A stretch of DNA of 9,332 nt, from NCBI GenBank assembly GCA_003171235.1, contig PMYM01000158.1, positions 1-9,332 of the forward strand, written 5' to 3'. Positions 1 to 5,944 of this stretch are shown here, in pieces. The translations under genes were made by a program, and so were the position numbers. The DNA is from Phycisphaerales bacterium. GTDB lineage: Bacteria; Planctomycetota; Phycisphaerae; SM23-33. The notes under the pieces are model-generated. The model had not been told where the DNA came from and did no database searches. It was given only the letters and a program-made list of their open reading frames with translations. Each line of letters starts with the position of its first letter. The stretch's first letter is position 1.

Positions 1-555
1 ATCGACCTGGTGCTGATGATGGTGCGATCGCAACTTTCCGACGTGCAAGCCGTCGGCGTCAACGTCATCGGCGGCCCCGAGGACATCGCCAACGCCCGCC
101 TGACTTTCGCCAACGGCTGCGTGGCCAACCTCACCGCCTCGCGCCTGGCCATCAAGAGCGAGCGGAAGATGCGCATCTTCTCCGAGCAGGCCTACCTGTC
201 AGTGGATTACGGCAAGAAGGTCGGCATCGTCATCAAGAAGGGGGACAATCTGGACCTCATCCAGATGGCCCGGCAGAAGCAGGCCCGCGACCTGGCCGAA
301 CTGGCCGGCACCGTCGATTACGCCAAGCTGCTCAAGGTCGAGCAACTCCAGGTGGAAGAGACCCAAGAGCCCCTCCGCCAGCAGGCCATGGCTTTTGTCG
401 AGTGCGTCACCGGCGGGCAAAAGCCGCCCGTCTCCGGCCAGGAAGGGCTGGAGGCGCTGCGCTGCGCCGAGCGCATCGTCGAGGCCATCAAGAGCCACCG
501 CTGGGACGGCCAGGCCTCCCCCCGCCACGGCCTGGACATAATCAGCCGGGAATAA
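1..555 (+). CDS. Gfo/Idh/MocA-family oxidoreductase, C-terminal part (5' truncated by window)
   Basis: The reading frame is open from base 1 and ends with TAA at 553-555. It gives 184 residues of the C-terminal half of an NAD(P)-dependent sugar oxidoreductase; the N-terminal Rossmann domain lies outside the window. Visible are the IDLVLMMV segment that normally follows the conserved His-Asp of these enzymes, then the beta-sheet domain with EDIANARLTF, NGCVANLTASR and RKMRIF. I associate this variant with planctomycete and related genomes, where it sits beside lpxA-like acyltransferase genes and is thought to act on UDP-GlcNAc in lipid A sugar synthesis. That link is recalled and inferred, because the neighbouring upstream genes are not visible. 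The family call is solid; the substrate is not known. A block B hairpin repeat starts 17 bases after the stop. Confidence 0.85.
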   Translation: MDLVLMMVRSQLSDVQAVGVNVIGGPEDIANARLTFANGCVANLTASRLAIKSERKMRIFSEQAYLSVDYGKKVGIVIKKGDNLDLIQMARQKQARDLAELAGTVDYAKLLKVEQLQVEETQEPLRQQAMAFVECVTGGQKPPVSGQEGLEALRCAERIVEAIKSHRWDGQASPRHGLDIISRE

Positions 556-571
556 CTGCGCCGCGCAAGAG

Positions 572-604
572 CCATAGGGCCTGCAACGTTGCATGTGGAA
601 TTTG
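572..604 (-). repeat. Block B intergenic hairpin repeat, copy 1 (reverse orientation)
   Basis: This lies between the oxidoreductase and the TPR gene. It reads CCATAGGGC, then arms TGCAAC and GTTGCA that abut to form a 12-base palindrome at 582-593, then TGTGGAATTTG. It matches the reverse complement of the copies at 5486-5530 and 7046-7090 (CCGTAGGGC, GTGCAAC, a 3-base loop, GTTGCAC, GCGGAATTC), with the loop missing and a few substitutions. I see nothing else convincing in 556-673 except the TPR gene's ribosome binding site. Confidence 0.6.
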
Positions 605-673
605 ACGTGAGCCTGGGGCGCATTCCGCTATTCGAGAGTTTGCCATCTTCGGGCGGTGGAGGATGATGTCATA

Positions 674-1612
674 ATGAAGACCAATCGATTGCTTGTGGCA
701 ATGTGCATTTTACTTTTTGCCTTGTTGCCTTGGGGATGCAAACAAAAAACATCCGCACGGGATGCTTTCGACAAGGGTTACAAGGCTTCAAGCCCGGAGG
801 AGAAGATACGGTGGTTTACCAAGGCAATCGAACTTGGTCTTAGCCAAGCCGCAGCCTACAACAATCGTGGCCAAGCCTATTGCAAGAAGGGTCAATACGA
901 CGAAGCAATCAAGGATTGCACCAAGGCCATCGAACTTGACCCTAACCATGCCAACACTTACGCCATTCGTGGCTTGGCCTATTATCGGAAGAAGCAGTAC
1001 GACGATGCCATCAAGGATTACAGCAAGGCAATCGAATTGAAGCCGAGTCTTGCTGAAATAAACACCTATCGTGGCCTGGCCTATTACCAAAAGGAGCAAT
1101 ACGACGAGGCTATTTGGGATTTCAATAGAGCAATCGAACTTAACGCCAAGGACCTCACAGCCTACCACAATCGTGGCGTCGCCTATGATCACAAAAAAGA
1201 GTACGACGATGCCATCAAAGACTACACCAAGGCCATCGAACTTGACCCTAATTTTGCCAAAGCCTACAACAATCGTGGCTTCGTCTATTGCGAGAAGGGT
1301 CAATACGACGAAGCAATCAAGGATTGCACCAAGGCCATCGAATTGAATCCCACATTTGCCTTTCCCTATGCCAATCGTGGCCTTGCCTATTATCACAAAG
1401 GACAGTCCGATGAAGCCATCAAGGACTGCACTAAGGCAATCGAACTTGACTCTACTGATGCCACCGCCTATGCCAACCGTGCGATGGCGTACTCCGCTCT
1501 GAAGCAATACGACAAAGCGTGGGCCGACGTGGCGATGTGCAGGAAACACGGGGGCAAACCTGATCCGACATTCCTTGAAGATCTTGCCAAGGCATCTGGA
1601 CGTTCGGAGTAA
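674..1612 (+). CDS. TPR-repeat lipoprotein
   Basis: A 312-residue protein, probably a scaffold for protein-protein contacts at the membrane or periplasm; the partner is unknown. I chose ATG 674 because GGAGG at 658-662 lies 11 bases upstream; a GTG at 656 in frame would overlap that site. Residues 1-22 form a basic then hydrophobic signal peptide ending LLPWGC. The Cys at residue 22 suggests a lipoprotein, although Pro-Trp makes the lipobox atypical. Seven consecutive 34-residue TPR units fill residues 59-296 (DNA 848-1561), preceded by a degenerate half unit. Units carry the expected W/Y-N-RG-AY, YDEAI and AIEL-P pattern. GC is about 50% in the sampled stretch 961-1020, against over 70% at 2041-2100, suggesting a different origin from its neighbours. 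Units 1 and 5 are almost identical in DNA. It converges with the next gene. Confidence 0.9.
   Translation: MKTNRLLVAMCILLFALLPWGCKQKTSARDAFDKGYKASSPEEKIRWFTKAIELGLSQAAAYNNRGQAYCKKGQYDEAIKDCTKAIELDPNHANTYAIRGLAYYRKKQYDDAIKDYSKAIELKPSLAEINTYRGLAYYQKEQYDEAIWDFNRAIELNAKDLTAYHNRGVAYDHKKEYDDAIKDYTKAIELDPNFAKAYNNRGFVYCEKGQYDEAIKDCTKAIELNPTFAFPYANRGLAYYHKGQSDEAIKDCTKAIELDSTDATAYANRAMAYSALKQYDKAWADVAMCRKHGGKPDPTFLEDLAKASGRSE
848..1561 (+). repeat. Seven tandem 102-bp units encoding TPRs
   Basis: The units have exact 102-base spacing and no indels. Unit 1 (from 848) and unit 5 (from 1256) share long nearly identical stretches 408 bases apart, for example the DNA for KKGQYDEAIKDCTKAIE at 884 and EKGQYDEAIKDCTKAIE at 1292. 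The other units are more diverged. This pattern suggests recent duplication or gene conversion inside the gene. Confidence 0.85.
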
Positions 1613-1627
1613 TCGGAGAAGGTCAAA

Positions 1628-1669
1628 TGCCGCCCGACGATGACATGGCGGCAGACAGCGGCCGCCATG
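1628..1669. terminator. Hairpins between convergent genes, possible bidirectional terminator
   Basis: The 92-base spacer between the stops of the TPR gene (1612) and the minus-strand phosphodiesterase (1705) contains a perfect 9-bp stem, CATGGCGGC (1644-1652) with GCCGCCATG (1661-1669), and an 8-base loop. An overlapping alternative stem pairs TGCCGCC (1628-1634) with GGCGGCA (1647-1653). Neither is followed by a T-run on either strand, so it is not a classical intrinsic terminator. Position between converging genes is the main argument for termination. Confidence 0.45.
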
Positions 1670-1704
1670 GCACCCAGCATGTCTCTGTCGTAATAGCTTT
1701 CCGT

Positions 1705-3279
1705 CTACCTCGCCTTTGGGGGGAAAGGCCTTCCGGTGAGTTTTCGCATGGCCGCCGGCACGTCGGTGCTGCGCAGCGGGGCGTCGATGGGAGCGATAGT
1801 GGACATGATGAAGGTGGCGCTATTGCGCCAGTTGAGTGCGCCGTGGGTGGATTGGATGCTGACCGACTTGGCGAAGAAACTCTGGCCGTTGAAGTACTTG
1901 TCATCCAGGCTGACAATGATGGAGGGCGGGTTTTCCACCTGGGCGAAATGCGCCCGCCAGAGGCGAATCAGGGCGTCGGGATAATACGCCCGCTGGGCCA
2001 CCGAGCGGTTGAGCAGGTCGCGCTCGTTGACGCGATACACCTGGGCCGGCTGAGAGGTCGCCCAAGAGGCTGATGTCGCCTGGCTCGCAGCGGCCGGCGA
2101 ACTTGCGGGCATGACCGCGGCGCCCAGCAGGGGCTTGAGTTGCAGGGGGTCGCCCCGGATGCAGGCGTACTCGAAGGTCTTGCCGTCGGCGGTGTAAATG
2201 GTGGCGCAACCGTCGCGGGTGCGGACGACCACGCGGTCGCCCTGGGGATAGCTGAGCAATTCCACCGCCGGGCTGGTCAGCAGGTCGTCGGCCAGGCGGG
2301 CGGGCTGGCGGGCCACCAGCGAGGCGCAGGTCACGATGCCGAACTTGGTCAGGCAGACCTCGTTGTCCGCGCGGACCTTGTCCGTCAGCTTCCAACCCTT
2401 GCTCGTGAGCAGTACGTCCAGGCCGGCCTCGGTGCAGGCGATGCCCGTCTGGCCGTGGTCGGCCATCATGGTCACCTTCACCAGCCCGCCGGTTTCGTAA
2501 TACAGCCGGTTGACCAGTTGCTCGACGCGGCGCAGCACCAGCAGGTGGCCCTCGTGCCCCAGGCGGGTGCCTACGGCGGCGGAGGAAACGTAGTAGTAGA
2601 TCGAATCCATCCGCGGATTGCGGTCCCAGTCCTGCTTGGAGTCGTTGATCTCCTTGTTGAACATTCCCTTGGGGTAGAGGTAGGACAGGGCGTCGTCGAT
2701 GAAGCCGGCGCGGTAGTCGATGATGCCGGAGAAGGGCTCGCCCCGGCCGGCGACATAGGCCCACTTGCCGCCGACCTCCTGGCCGCCCGCGCGGTCGTAG
2801 TACTTGGCCTCCAAGCCGCGGGTGGGCAGGTAGCCGAAGGCGTCCTCCAGGCACACGTCGGTCAGCGACGGGTAGGAGGCGATGAGCACCTGCGGGGGGT
2901 GAAACAGGCGCAGGTGGCCCTGGCGGTAGAATTCCGCCACGGCGTCGAAGGGCATGCCGTCCAGCACGATCAGCAGGTGGCGGCAGCGGGCGGGGTCGAT
3001 GGCGTCGAGGCGGACTATGCGGTCGGGCCGGCCGTCGCCGTCGTCGTCGTAGCCGATGCGGTCGAACCGCCCGGCCGAGTCGGCCAGCATGAAGAAGTCG
3101 CTCTTGCCGCTGCCGCCAACGTCGTAGGCCGCCTGGTTGGCGTCGGCGCTGGCCGGCTGGGCGGGGAACTTCACCTGGTCGGCCCCGCAACCGGCGGCCA
3201 GGCCCACCGCCATCGCCCCCAGGACCAGGGCCGCCGCCAATTTCCCCGCTCGCCGCCGTGCGCCTGAGAGATTGACCAT
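1705..3279 (-). CDS. Alkaline phosphatase/nucleotide pyrophosphatase superfamily lipoprotein
   Basis: A 524-residue exported enzyme-like protein. The ATG at 3279-3277 is preceded by GAGGTG (3293-3288) at 8 bases, which settles the start. Residues 1-31 form a signal peptide with a good lipobox, LAAGC (Cys31). Residues 77-86 hold an Asp-rich DDDGDGRPD loop resembling calcium-binding EF-hand/dockerin-type loops. The phosphodiesterase core follows: HLLIVLDGMPFD (Asp107), YPSLTD (Thr140, expected nucleophile), MMADHGQTG (Asp274, His275) and a late STHG (His479). These match the metal and nucleophile positions of NPP-type enzymes. The Asp-x-x-Gly-His pair expected between nucleophile and DHG is not visible: the best matching stretch reads AAVGTRLG (234-241), with His242 and His245 nearby. 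It may be a divergent phosphodiesterase or an altered or inactive one; the substrate is unknown. It is divergent from the dehydrogenase gene. Confidence 0.8.
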   Translation of the reverse strand: MVNLSGARRRAGKLAAALVLGAMAVGLAAGCGADQVKFPAQPASADANQAAYDVGGSGKSDFFMLADSAGRFDRIGYDDDGDGRPDRIVRLDAIDPARCRHLLIVLDGMPFDAVAEFYRQGHLRLFHPPQVLIASYPSLTDVCLEDAFGYLPTRGLEAKYYDRAGGQEVGGKWAYVAGRGEPFSGIIDYRAGFIDDALSYLYPKGMFNKEINDSKQDWDRNPRMDSIYYYVSSAAVGTRLGHEGHLLVLRRVEQLVNRLYYETGGLVKVTMMADHGQTGIACTEAGLDVLLTSKGWKLTDKVRADNEVCLTKFGIVTCASLVARQPARLADDLLTSPAVELLSYPQGDRVVVRTRDGCATIYTADGKTFEYACIRGDPLQLKPLLGAAVMPASSPAAASQATSASWATSQPAQVYRVNERDLLNRSVAQRAYYPDALIRLWRAHFAQVENPPSIIVSLDDKYFNGQSFFAKSVSIQSTHGALNWRNSATFIMSTIAPIDAPLRSTDVPAAMRKLTGRPFPPKAR

Positions 3280-3367
3280 GCGATATTCACCTCGTTTCGC
3301 CAGTCCGCCCGCGCGGGCCGACACATGCCGGTTGGGCCGCGGCGGCCAGGATCCAGACCGCACGAAG

Positions 3368-3396
3368 TCTACAGTTGCCAGGCCGCCAGGGCAATT
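3368..3396 (-). promoter_or_regulatory. Possible sigma-70-like promoter for the phosphodiesterase gene
   Basis: On the minus strand, TTGCCC (3396-3391) and TAGACT (3373-3368) each match the consensus at four of six bases and are 17 bases apart. A transcript starting near 3361 would have a leader of about 80 bases before the ATG at 3279. The match is only fair and planctomycete promoter rules are uncertain. Confidence 0.3.
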
Positions 3397-3432
3397 TCCC
3401 GCTTCTCATTGGTCATTACCGCGAGTATCAGT

Positions 3433-4695
3433 ATGCCTATGCGAGCCCTCGTATTTGACCCCTCGCCGGCCGGCTGGGTGGCCTGCAAGCTGCTCCGGCC
3501 GCTCTGGCCTGACTGCTGGTCGAGCCGGCTGGGCGGCCTGGCCCTGCGCCAACTGCCGCCGCCGGAGTTGCCGGCGCCCGACTGGGTGCTTTGCCGCACT
3601 ATCCTGGGCGGCCTGTGCGGCACCGATTTATCCATCCTGCGCCAGCGGCAGCGGCCCGATTCCATCCTGCAAGGCTTCTCCACCCTGCCGGCGGTCTTGG
3701 GCCATGAGAACGTGGCCCGGGTTTGCCAGGTCGGCCCGGGGGTGGATCGCGCCTGGTTGGAAAAGCGCGTCTGCGTCGAGCCCACGCTGTGCTGCCGGGC
3801 GCGCGGCATCGACCCGCCGTGTTTGCCCTGCCGGGAAGGGCGTTTCGGCGTGTGCGAGAACTTCAGCGCCGACGGGCTAGGCTCTAGCCGCCTGCCCCCC
3901 GGCACCAGCATCGGCTATTGCGGGCGGGTTGGCGGGGCCTGGGGCGAGTTCTTCGCCGCCCACGTCTCGCAATTAATCGAGCCGCCGGAGAATTTCTCCG
4001 ACGAGCTGGCCGTGCTGACCGACCCGGTGGCCTGCAGCCTGCACGCGGTGCTGCGGGCGGACCTGTCCGGCGCCGCCCGCGTGCTGGTGTACGGCGCGGG
4101 CATCCTGGGGTTGGGAGTGGTGTGGGCCCTGCGGGCGATAGGCTACGCCGGCGCCATCGACGTCATCGCCCGCCACGACCACCAGGAACAACTGGCCCGC
4201 AGCCTTGGGGCAAGCGACGTGCTGCGCCTGCCGGCCGAAAAAGCCCGGCGGTTCCAGGCCGTGGCCGCCCGGGTGGGCGCCCGCGTCACTGCGGCCAGAT
4301 TCGGCAACTGCATGCTCTCGGGCGGGTACGACGCGACGTTCGAGGCCGCCGGTTCGCCCGCCGGCATCGAGGAGGCGATGAAATTCACCCGCGCCGGCGG
4401 GCAGGTGGTGCTGCTGGCCACCGGCGACGGCCGGGGCAGCGACCTGACGCCCCTGTGGTTCACCGAACTGAACGTTATCGGCGCCTATGGCCGGGCGGAA
4501 GAAACCTTCGCCGGCCAGAGCCTTACCACCTATCGCCTGGCCCATCAACTGATGCTCCAGACCAACCTCCGGGCCGACGGGCTGCTGACCCACACCTTTC
4601 CTATCGAGCACTACCGCCGGGCTATGCTGACCGCCTGTGACAAGGCGGCCAGCCGCTCCGTCCGGGTGGCCTTCGATTTCCGCCAGCCCGACTAG
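3433..4695 (+). CDS. Zinc-dependent medium-chain alcohol/polyol dehydrogenase
   Basis: A 420-residue NAD(P)-dependent oxidoreductase of the MDR superfamily, cytosolic. Catalytic zinc ligands are Cys62 in GGLCGTD and His90-Glu91 in LGHENV. A structural zinc loop has Cys120 (or 119), Cys129, Cys132 and Cys140. Its first spacing is eight residues (CRARGIDPPC) instead of the canonical two, an insertion I associate with a glucose/threonine dehydrogenase-like branch. The cofactor loop is VLVYGAGILGLG (220-225 for GAGILG). FEAAGSP and GGQVVLLATG are typical of the C-terminal part. The start is uncertain: ATG 3433 and ATG 3439 are both possible, neither has a strong ribosome site, and MRALVF (from 3439) resembles family N-termini. 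The frame is open further upstream to 3325, but that segment has no family resemblance. Substrate unknown. It is divergent from the phosphodiesterase gene. Confidence 0.9.
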   Translation: MPMRALVFDPSPAGWVACKLLRPLWPDCWSSRLGGLALRQLPPPELPAPDWVLCRTILGGLCGTDLSILRQRQRPDSILQGFSTLPAVLGHENVARVCQVGPGVDRAWLEKRVCVEPTLCCRARGIDPPCLPCREGRFGVCENFSADGLGSSRLPPGTSIGYCGRVGGAWGEFFAAHVSQLIEPPENFSDELAVLTDPVACSLHAVLRADLSGAARVLVYGAGILGLGVVWALRAIGYAGAIDVIARHDHQEQLARSLGASDVLRLPAEKARRFQAVAARVGARVTAARFGNCMLSGGYDATFEAAGSPAGIEEAMKFTRAGGQVVLLATGDGRGSDLTPLWFTELNVIGAYGRAEETFAGQSLTTYRLAHQLMLQTNLRADGLLTHTFPIEHYRRAMLTACDKAASRSVRVAFDFRQPD

Positions 4696-4698
4696 CGG

Positions 4699-4735
4699 GC
4701 ATCGCAAGGCGCGTGGTTGCTTTTTTTGCCGATGC
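4699..4735 (+). terminator. Possible intrinsic terminator after the dehydrogenase
   Basis: Just after the stop (4693-4695), GCAA (4704-4707) can pair with TTGC (4717-4720), directly followed by seven T residues (4721-4727). The stem is short, with a 9-base GC-rich loop. A competing larger fold pairs GCATCG (4699-4704) with CGATGC (4730-4735). The T-run is the best termination signal in the window. Confidence 0.45.
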
Positions 4736-4754
4736 GGGCATACTAGCGGGTGGC

Positions 4755-4813
4755 ATGGCAGCCGCGTTGTTCCTGACCTACGAAGCCTTGGCGAAGTAGG
4801 TTGCGGCGGCCAT
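4755..4813. repeat. Nested intergenic hairpin
   Basis: Outer arms ATGGCAGCCGC (4755-4765) and GCGGCGGCCAT (4803-4813) are complementary at 10 of 11 positions. Inside is a second palindrome (4777-4800): CCTAC, GAA, GCC, TT, GGC, GAA, GTAGG, whose arms pair apart from a symmetric GAA/GAA internal loop. The inner unit resembles repeats I recall as abundant between genes in some environmental genomes. It lies between the dehydrogenase and purE and has no coding potential. Confidence 0.6.
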
Positions 4814-4835
4814 GAAAGACCGTAGATAAGGTTAT

Positions 4836-4875
4836 GCACCCCCAAGCTCCGCTGTGCTTCGCTTGAAGGTGGCAC
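4836..4875 (+). repeat. Block C repeat, copy 1
   Basis: The stretch begins GCACCCCCAAGCTCCGCT and ends AAGGTGGCAC, forming an imperfect hairpin. Its first half matches the reverse complement of 5462-5487 (GCACCCCAAGCTTCGCT) with one indel and one substitution, and both end in a G-rich GGCAC. It sits directly upstream of the purE ribosome binding site. Confidence 0.55.
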
Positions 4876-4896
4876 CGGATAGGAAGGATAGAATCC

Positions 4897-5406
4897 ATGA
4901 CCAAGACAGGCGCACAGGTCGGCGTGATAATGGGCAGCGACAGCGATCTGCCGGTGATGCAGGGTTGCATCGACCTGCTCAAGGAGTTGGGCATCGCCTG
5001 CGAGGTGCGGATTCTCAGCGCCCATCGCACGCCCGTGGAGGTGGACGCCTACGCCGCCGGGGCGGCCGGTCGTGGGCTGGGGGTTATCATCGCCGCCGCG
5101 GGCATGAGCGCGGCCCTGGGCGGGGTGCTGTCGGCCCGGACGTCCCTGCCGGTGATTGGGGTGGCCATGGCGTCGGGTCCGCTGGCCGGGGTGGACGCCT
5201 TGCTCTCCACCGTGCAGATGCCCCCCGGCGTGCCGGTGGCCTGCACGGGCATGGCTGCGGCGGGCGCGACCAATGCCGCCCTCCTTGCCGCCAGAATACT
5301 GGCCCTGTCGGACCCCGCGCTGGCAAAGAAATTGGAAGAGTATCGCCTCCGCCAGGGCGAAAAGGTCCTGGCCAAAGACCGGTCACTGCAAGGCAAGGCC
5401 CGTTAG
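4897..5406 (+). CDS. purE: PurE, 5-(carboxyamino)imidazole ribonucleotide mutase or AIR carboxylase
   Basis: A 169-residue cytosolic enzyme of de novo purine synthesis that forms CAIR. AAGGA (4884-4888) lies 8 bases before the ATG. Clear motifs are VIMGSDSDLP (10-19, phosphate binding), ILSAHRTP (39-46, with catalytic His43 equal to E. coli His45), STVQMPPGVP and NAALLAARILAL. Length is normal. In the active-site loop, where class I enzymes read GGAAHLPG, this protein reads AAGMSAALGG, so Ala73 replaces the E. coli His75 equivalent without any gap. The loop is closer to the AGRSNALSG type of class II enzymes, which use CO2 directly. Whether it works with a PurK cannot be told here, as no purK is visible. 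It is probably transcribed alone, because hairpin repeats occupy both flanks. Confidence 0.95.
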   Translation: MTKTGAQVGVIMGSDSDLPVMQGCIDLLKELGIACEVRILSAHRTPVEVDAYAAGAAGRGLGVIIAAAGMSAALGGVLSARTSLPVIGVAMASGPLAGVDALLSTVQMPPGVPVACTGMAAAGATNAALLAARILALSDPALAKKLEEYRLRQGEKVLAKDRSLQGKAR

Positions 5407-5413
5407 GCCAAAC

Positions 5414-5456
5414 GGCACGCAGATTTCTCGCCCTCGGCGATGAATCAGCCTGCCCT
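5414..5456 (-). repeat. Block A hairpin repeat, copy 1
   Basis: The unit starts 8 bases after the purE stop. GGCACGCAGATTTCTCGCC and GGCGATGAATCAGCCTGCC form an imperfect stem around a CTC loop. The reverse complement matches 7007-7048 at most positions, including the exact string GGCGAGAAATCTGCGTGCC. Its place after purE would suit transcript termination or 3'-end protection, but there is no T-run. Confidence 0.7.
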
Positions 5457-5461
5457 ACCTT

Positions 5462-5487
5462 GTGCCCCCCAGCGAAGCTTGGGGTGC
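5462..5487 (-). repeat. Block C repeat, copy 2 (inverted)
   Basis: The stretch runs GTGCCCCCCAGC, GAA, GCTTGGGGTGC and folds as an imperfect hairpin. Its reverse complement aligns with 4836-4875, lacking the central part of that copy. It stands between block A and block B copies, so the purE downstream spacer is a mosaic of three repeat types. Confidence 0.5.
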
Positions 5488-5530
5488 TGATTCAGGAATT
5501 CCGCGTGCAACGAAGTTGCACGCCCTACGG
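5486..5530 (+). repeat. Block B hairpin repeat, copy 2
   Basis: A perfect 9-bp stem, GCGTGCAAC (5503-5511) and GTTGCACGC (5515-5523), encloses a GAA loop. It is preceded by GATTCAGGAATTCC and followed by CCTACGG. The copy at 7046-7090 has the same order of parts, with identical GTTGCACGCCCTACGG. The hairpin ends 12 bases before the ribosome binding site of the small membrane protein gene, so it could affect that leader. Confidence 0.75.
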
Positions 5531-5545
5531 CGACTGGAGAATCCT

Positions 5546-5944
5546 ATGGGCGGCACGGTGCGGATGATTGTCCTGGCCAGGCGTGGCGGCGAGGATGAGT
5601 TCGTCGAGGCGGTGCGGAAGAACCTATCCCGCAGCCGGCTGTCGCGGTGGACGGTGGCGATCTTCGGCCACTTGCTGGTGCTGGCGGGGCTGGCCACGCC
5701 GCTGGCCATTTATTACATTGCCCGCTGGCGCCTGCCCGAGGCCCAGGACGCGGTGTCGCGGGCGACCTTGGCCGGCGTGGTGGCCGGGGCCGTCGGCGGG
5801 GCCTGCGTCATCCTGGGCTTCAAGGCCATCCGCGACGCCATTATCTACCAGCCGGAAAATCGCACCGCCCGCCTCATGCTGGAATACCGCGACAAGCTCC
5901 AGCAGCAGCAATCTTCTTCCTCTCCCGGACAAAATCAGCCCTAG
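5546..5944 (+). CDS. Small protein with two predicted membrane segments, function unknown
   Basis: A 132-residue protein I do not recognise. GGAG (5536-5539) lies 6 bases before ATG 5546; the frame extends back to 5462, but only through repeat sequence, so that extension is rejected. Residues 1-35 are charged (RRGGEDEF, VRKNLSRSRLSRW), followed by a hydrophobic segment at about 36-58 (VAIFGHLLVLAGLATPLAIYY) and a Gly/Ala-rich one at about 73-92. The tail is polar, with a charged stretch (103-118) then Gln and Ser runs. This suggests a small inner membrane protein with both ends on the same side. The TAG stop (5942-5944) lies inside the terminal repeat of a MITE-like element, so the present C-terminus may differ from the original. 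Codon use and GC resemble its neighbours, which supports a real gene. Confidence 0.7.
   Translation: MGGTVRMIVLARRGGEDEFVEAVRKNLSRSRLSRWTVAIFGHLLVLAGLATPLAIYYIARWRLPEAQDAVSRATLAGVVAGAVGGACVILGFKAIRDAIIYQPENRTARLMLEYRDKLQQQQSSSSPGQNQP

Noticed and set aside
602..634. TTGACG followed by TATTCG upstream of the TPR gene as a promoter
   Set aside because: The spacer is 21 bases, too long for a sigma-70 promoter, and the first hexamer adjoins the block B repeat.
788..1549. Minus-strand open frame of 253 codons opposite the TPR gene, with periodic sequence
   Set aside because: Its periodicity simply mirrors the 102-bp units of the TPR gene; there is no ribosome site or independent evidence.
848..1561. 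Regularly spaced direct repeats that might suggest CRISPR
   Set aside because: The period is 102 bases, the units are fully coding for TPRs, and there are no unrelated spacers.
2140..3267. Long plus-strand open frame of 375 codons opposite the phosphodiesterase gene
   Set aside because: It is antisense to a gene with a signal peptide, ribosome site and family motifs; its Gly/Ala/Val-rich translation is typical of a GC-rich shadow frame.
3280..3363. Upstream extension of the phosphodiesterase reading frame (28 extra residues)
   Set aside because: The GAGGTG site 8 bases before 3279 and the signal peptide starting there support the shorter form.
3325..3432. Upstream extension of the dehydrogenase reading frame
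   Set aside because: The added 36 residues do not resemble the family N-terminus; MRALVF near 3439 does, and the extension would overlap the promoter region of the divergent gene.
3973..5025. Minus-strand open frame of 350 codons across the dehydrogenase and purE start
   Set aside because: It overlaps two clear plus-strand genes and an intergenic repeat region, and its translation has no recognisable motif.
5462..5545. Upstream extension of the small membrane protein reading frame
   Set aside because: The extension is entirely block C and block B repeat sequence; a ribosome site precedes ATG 5546.
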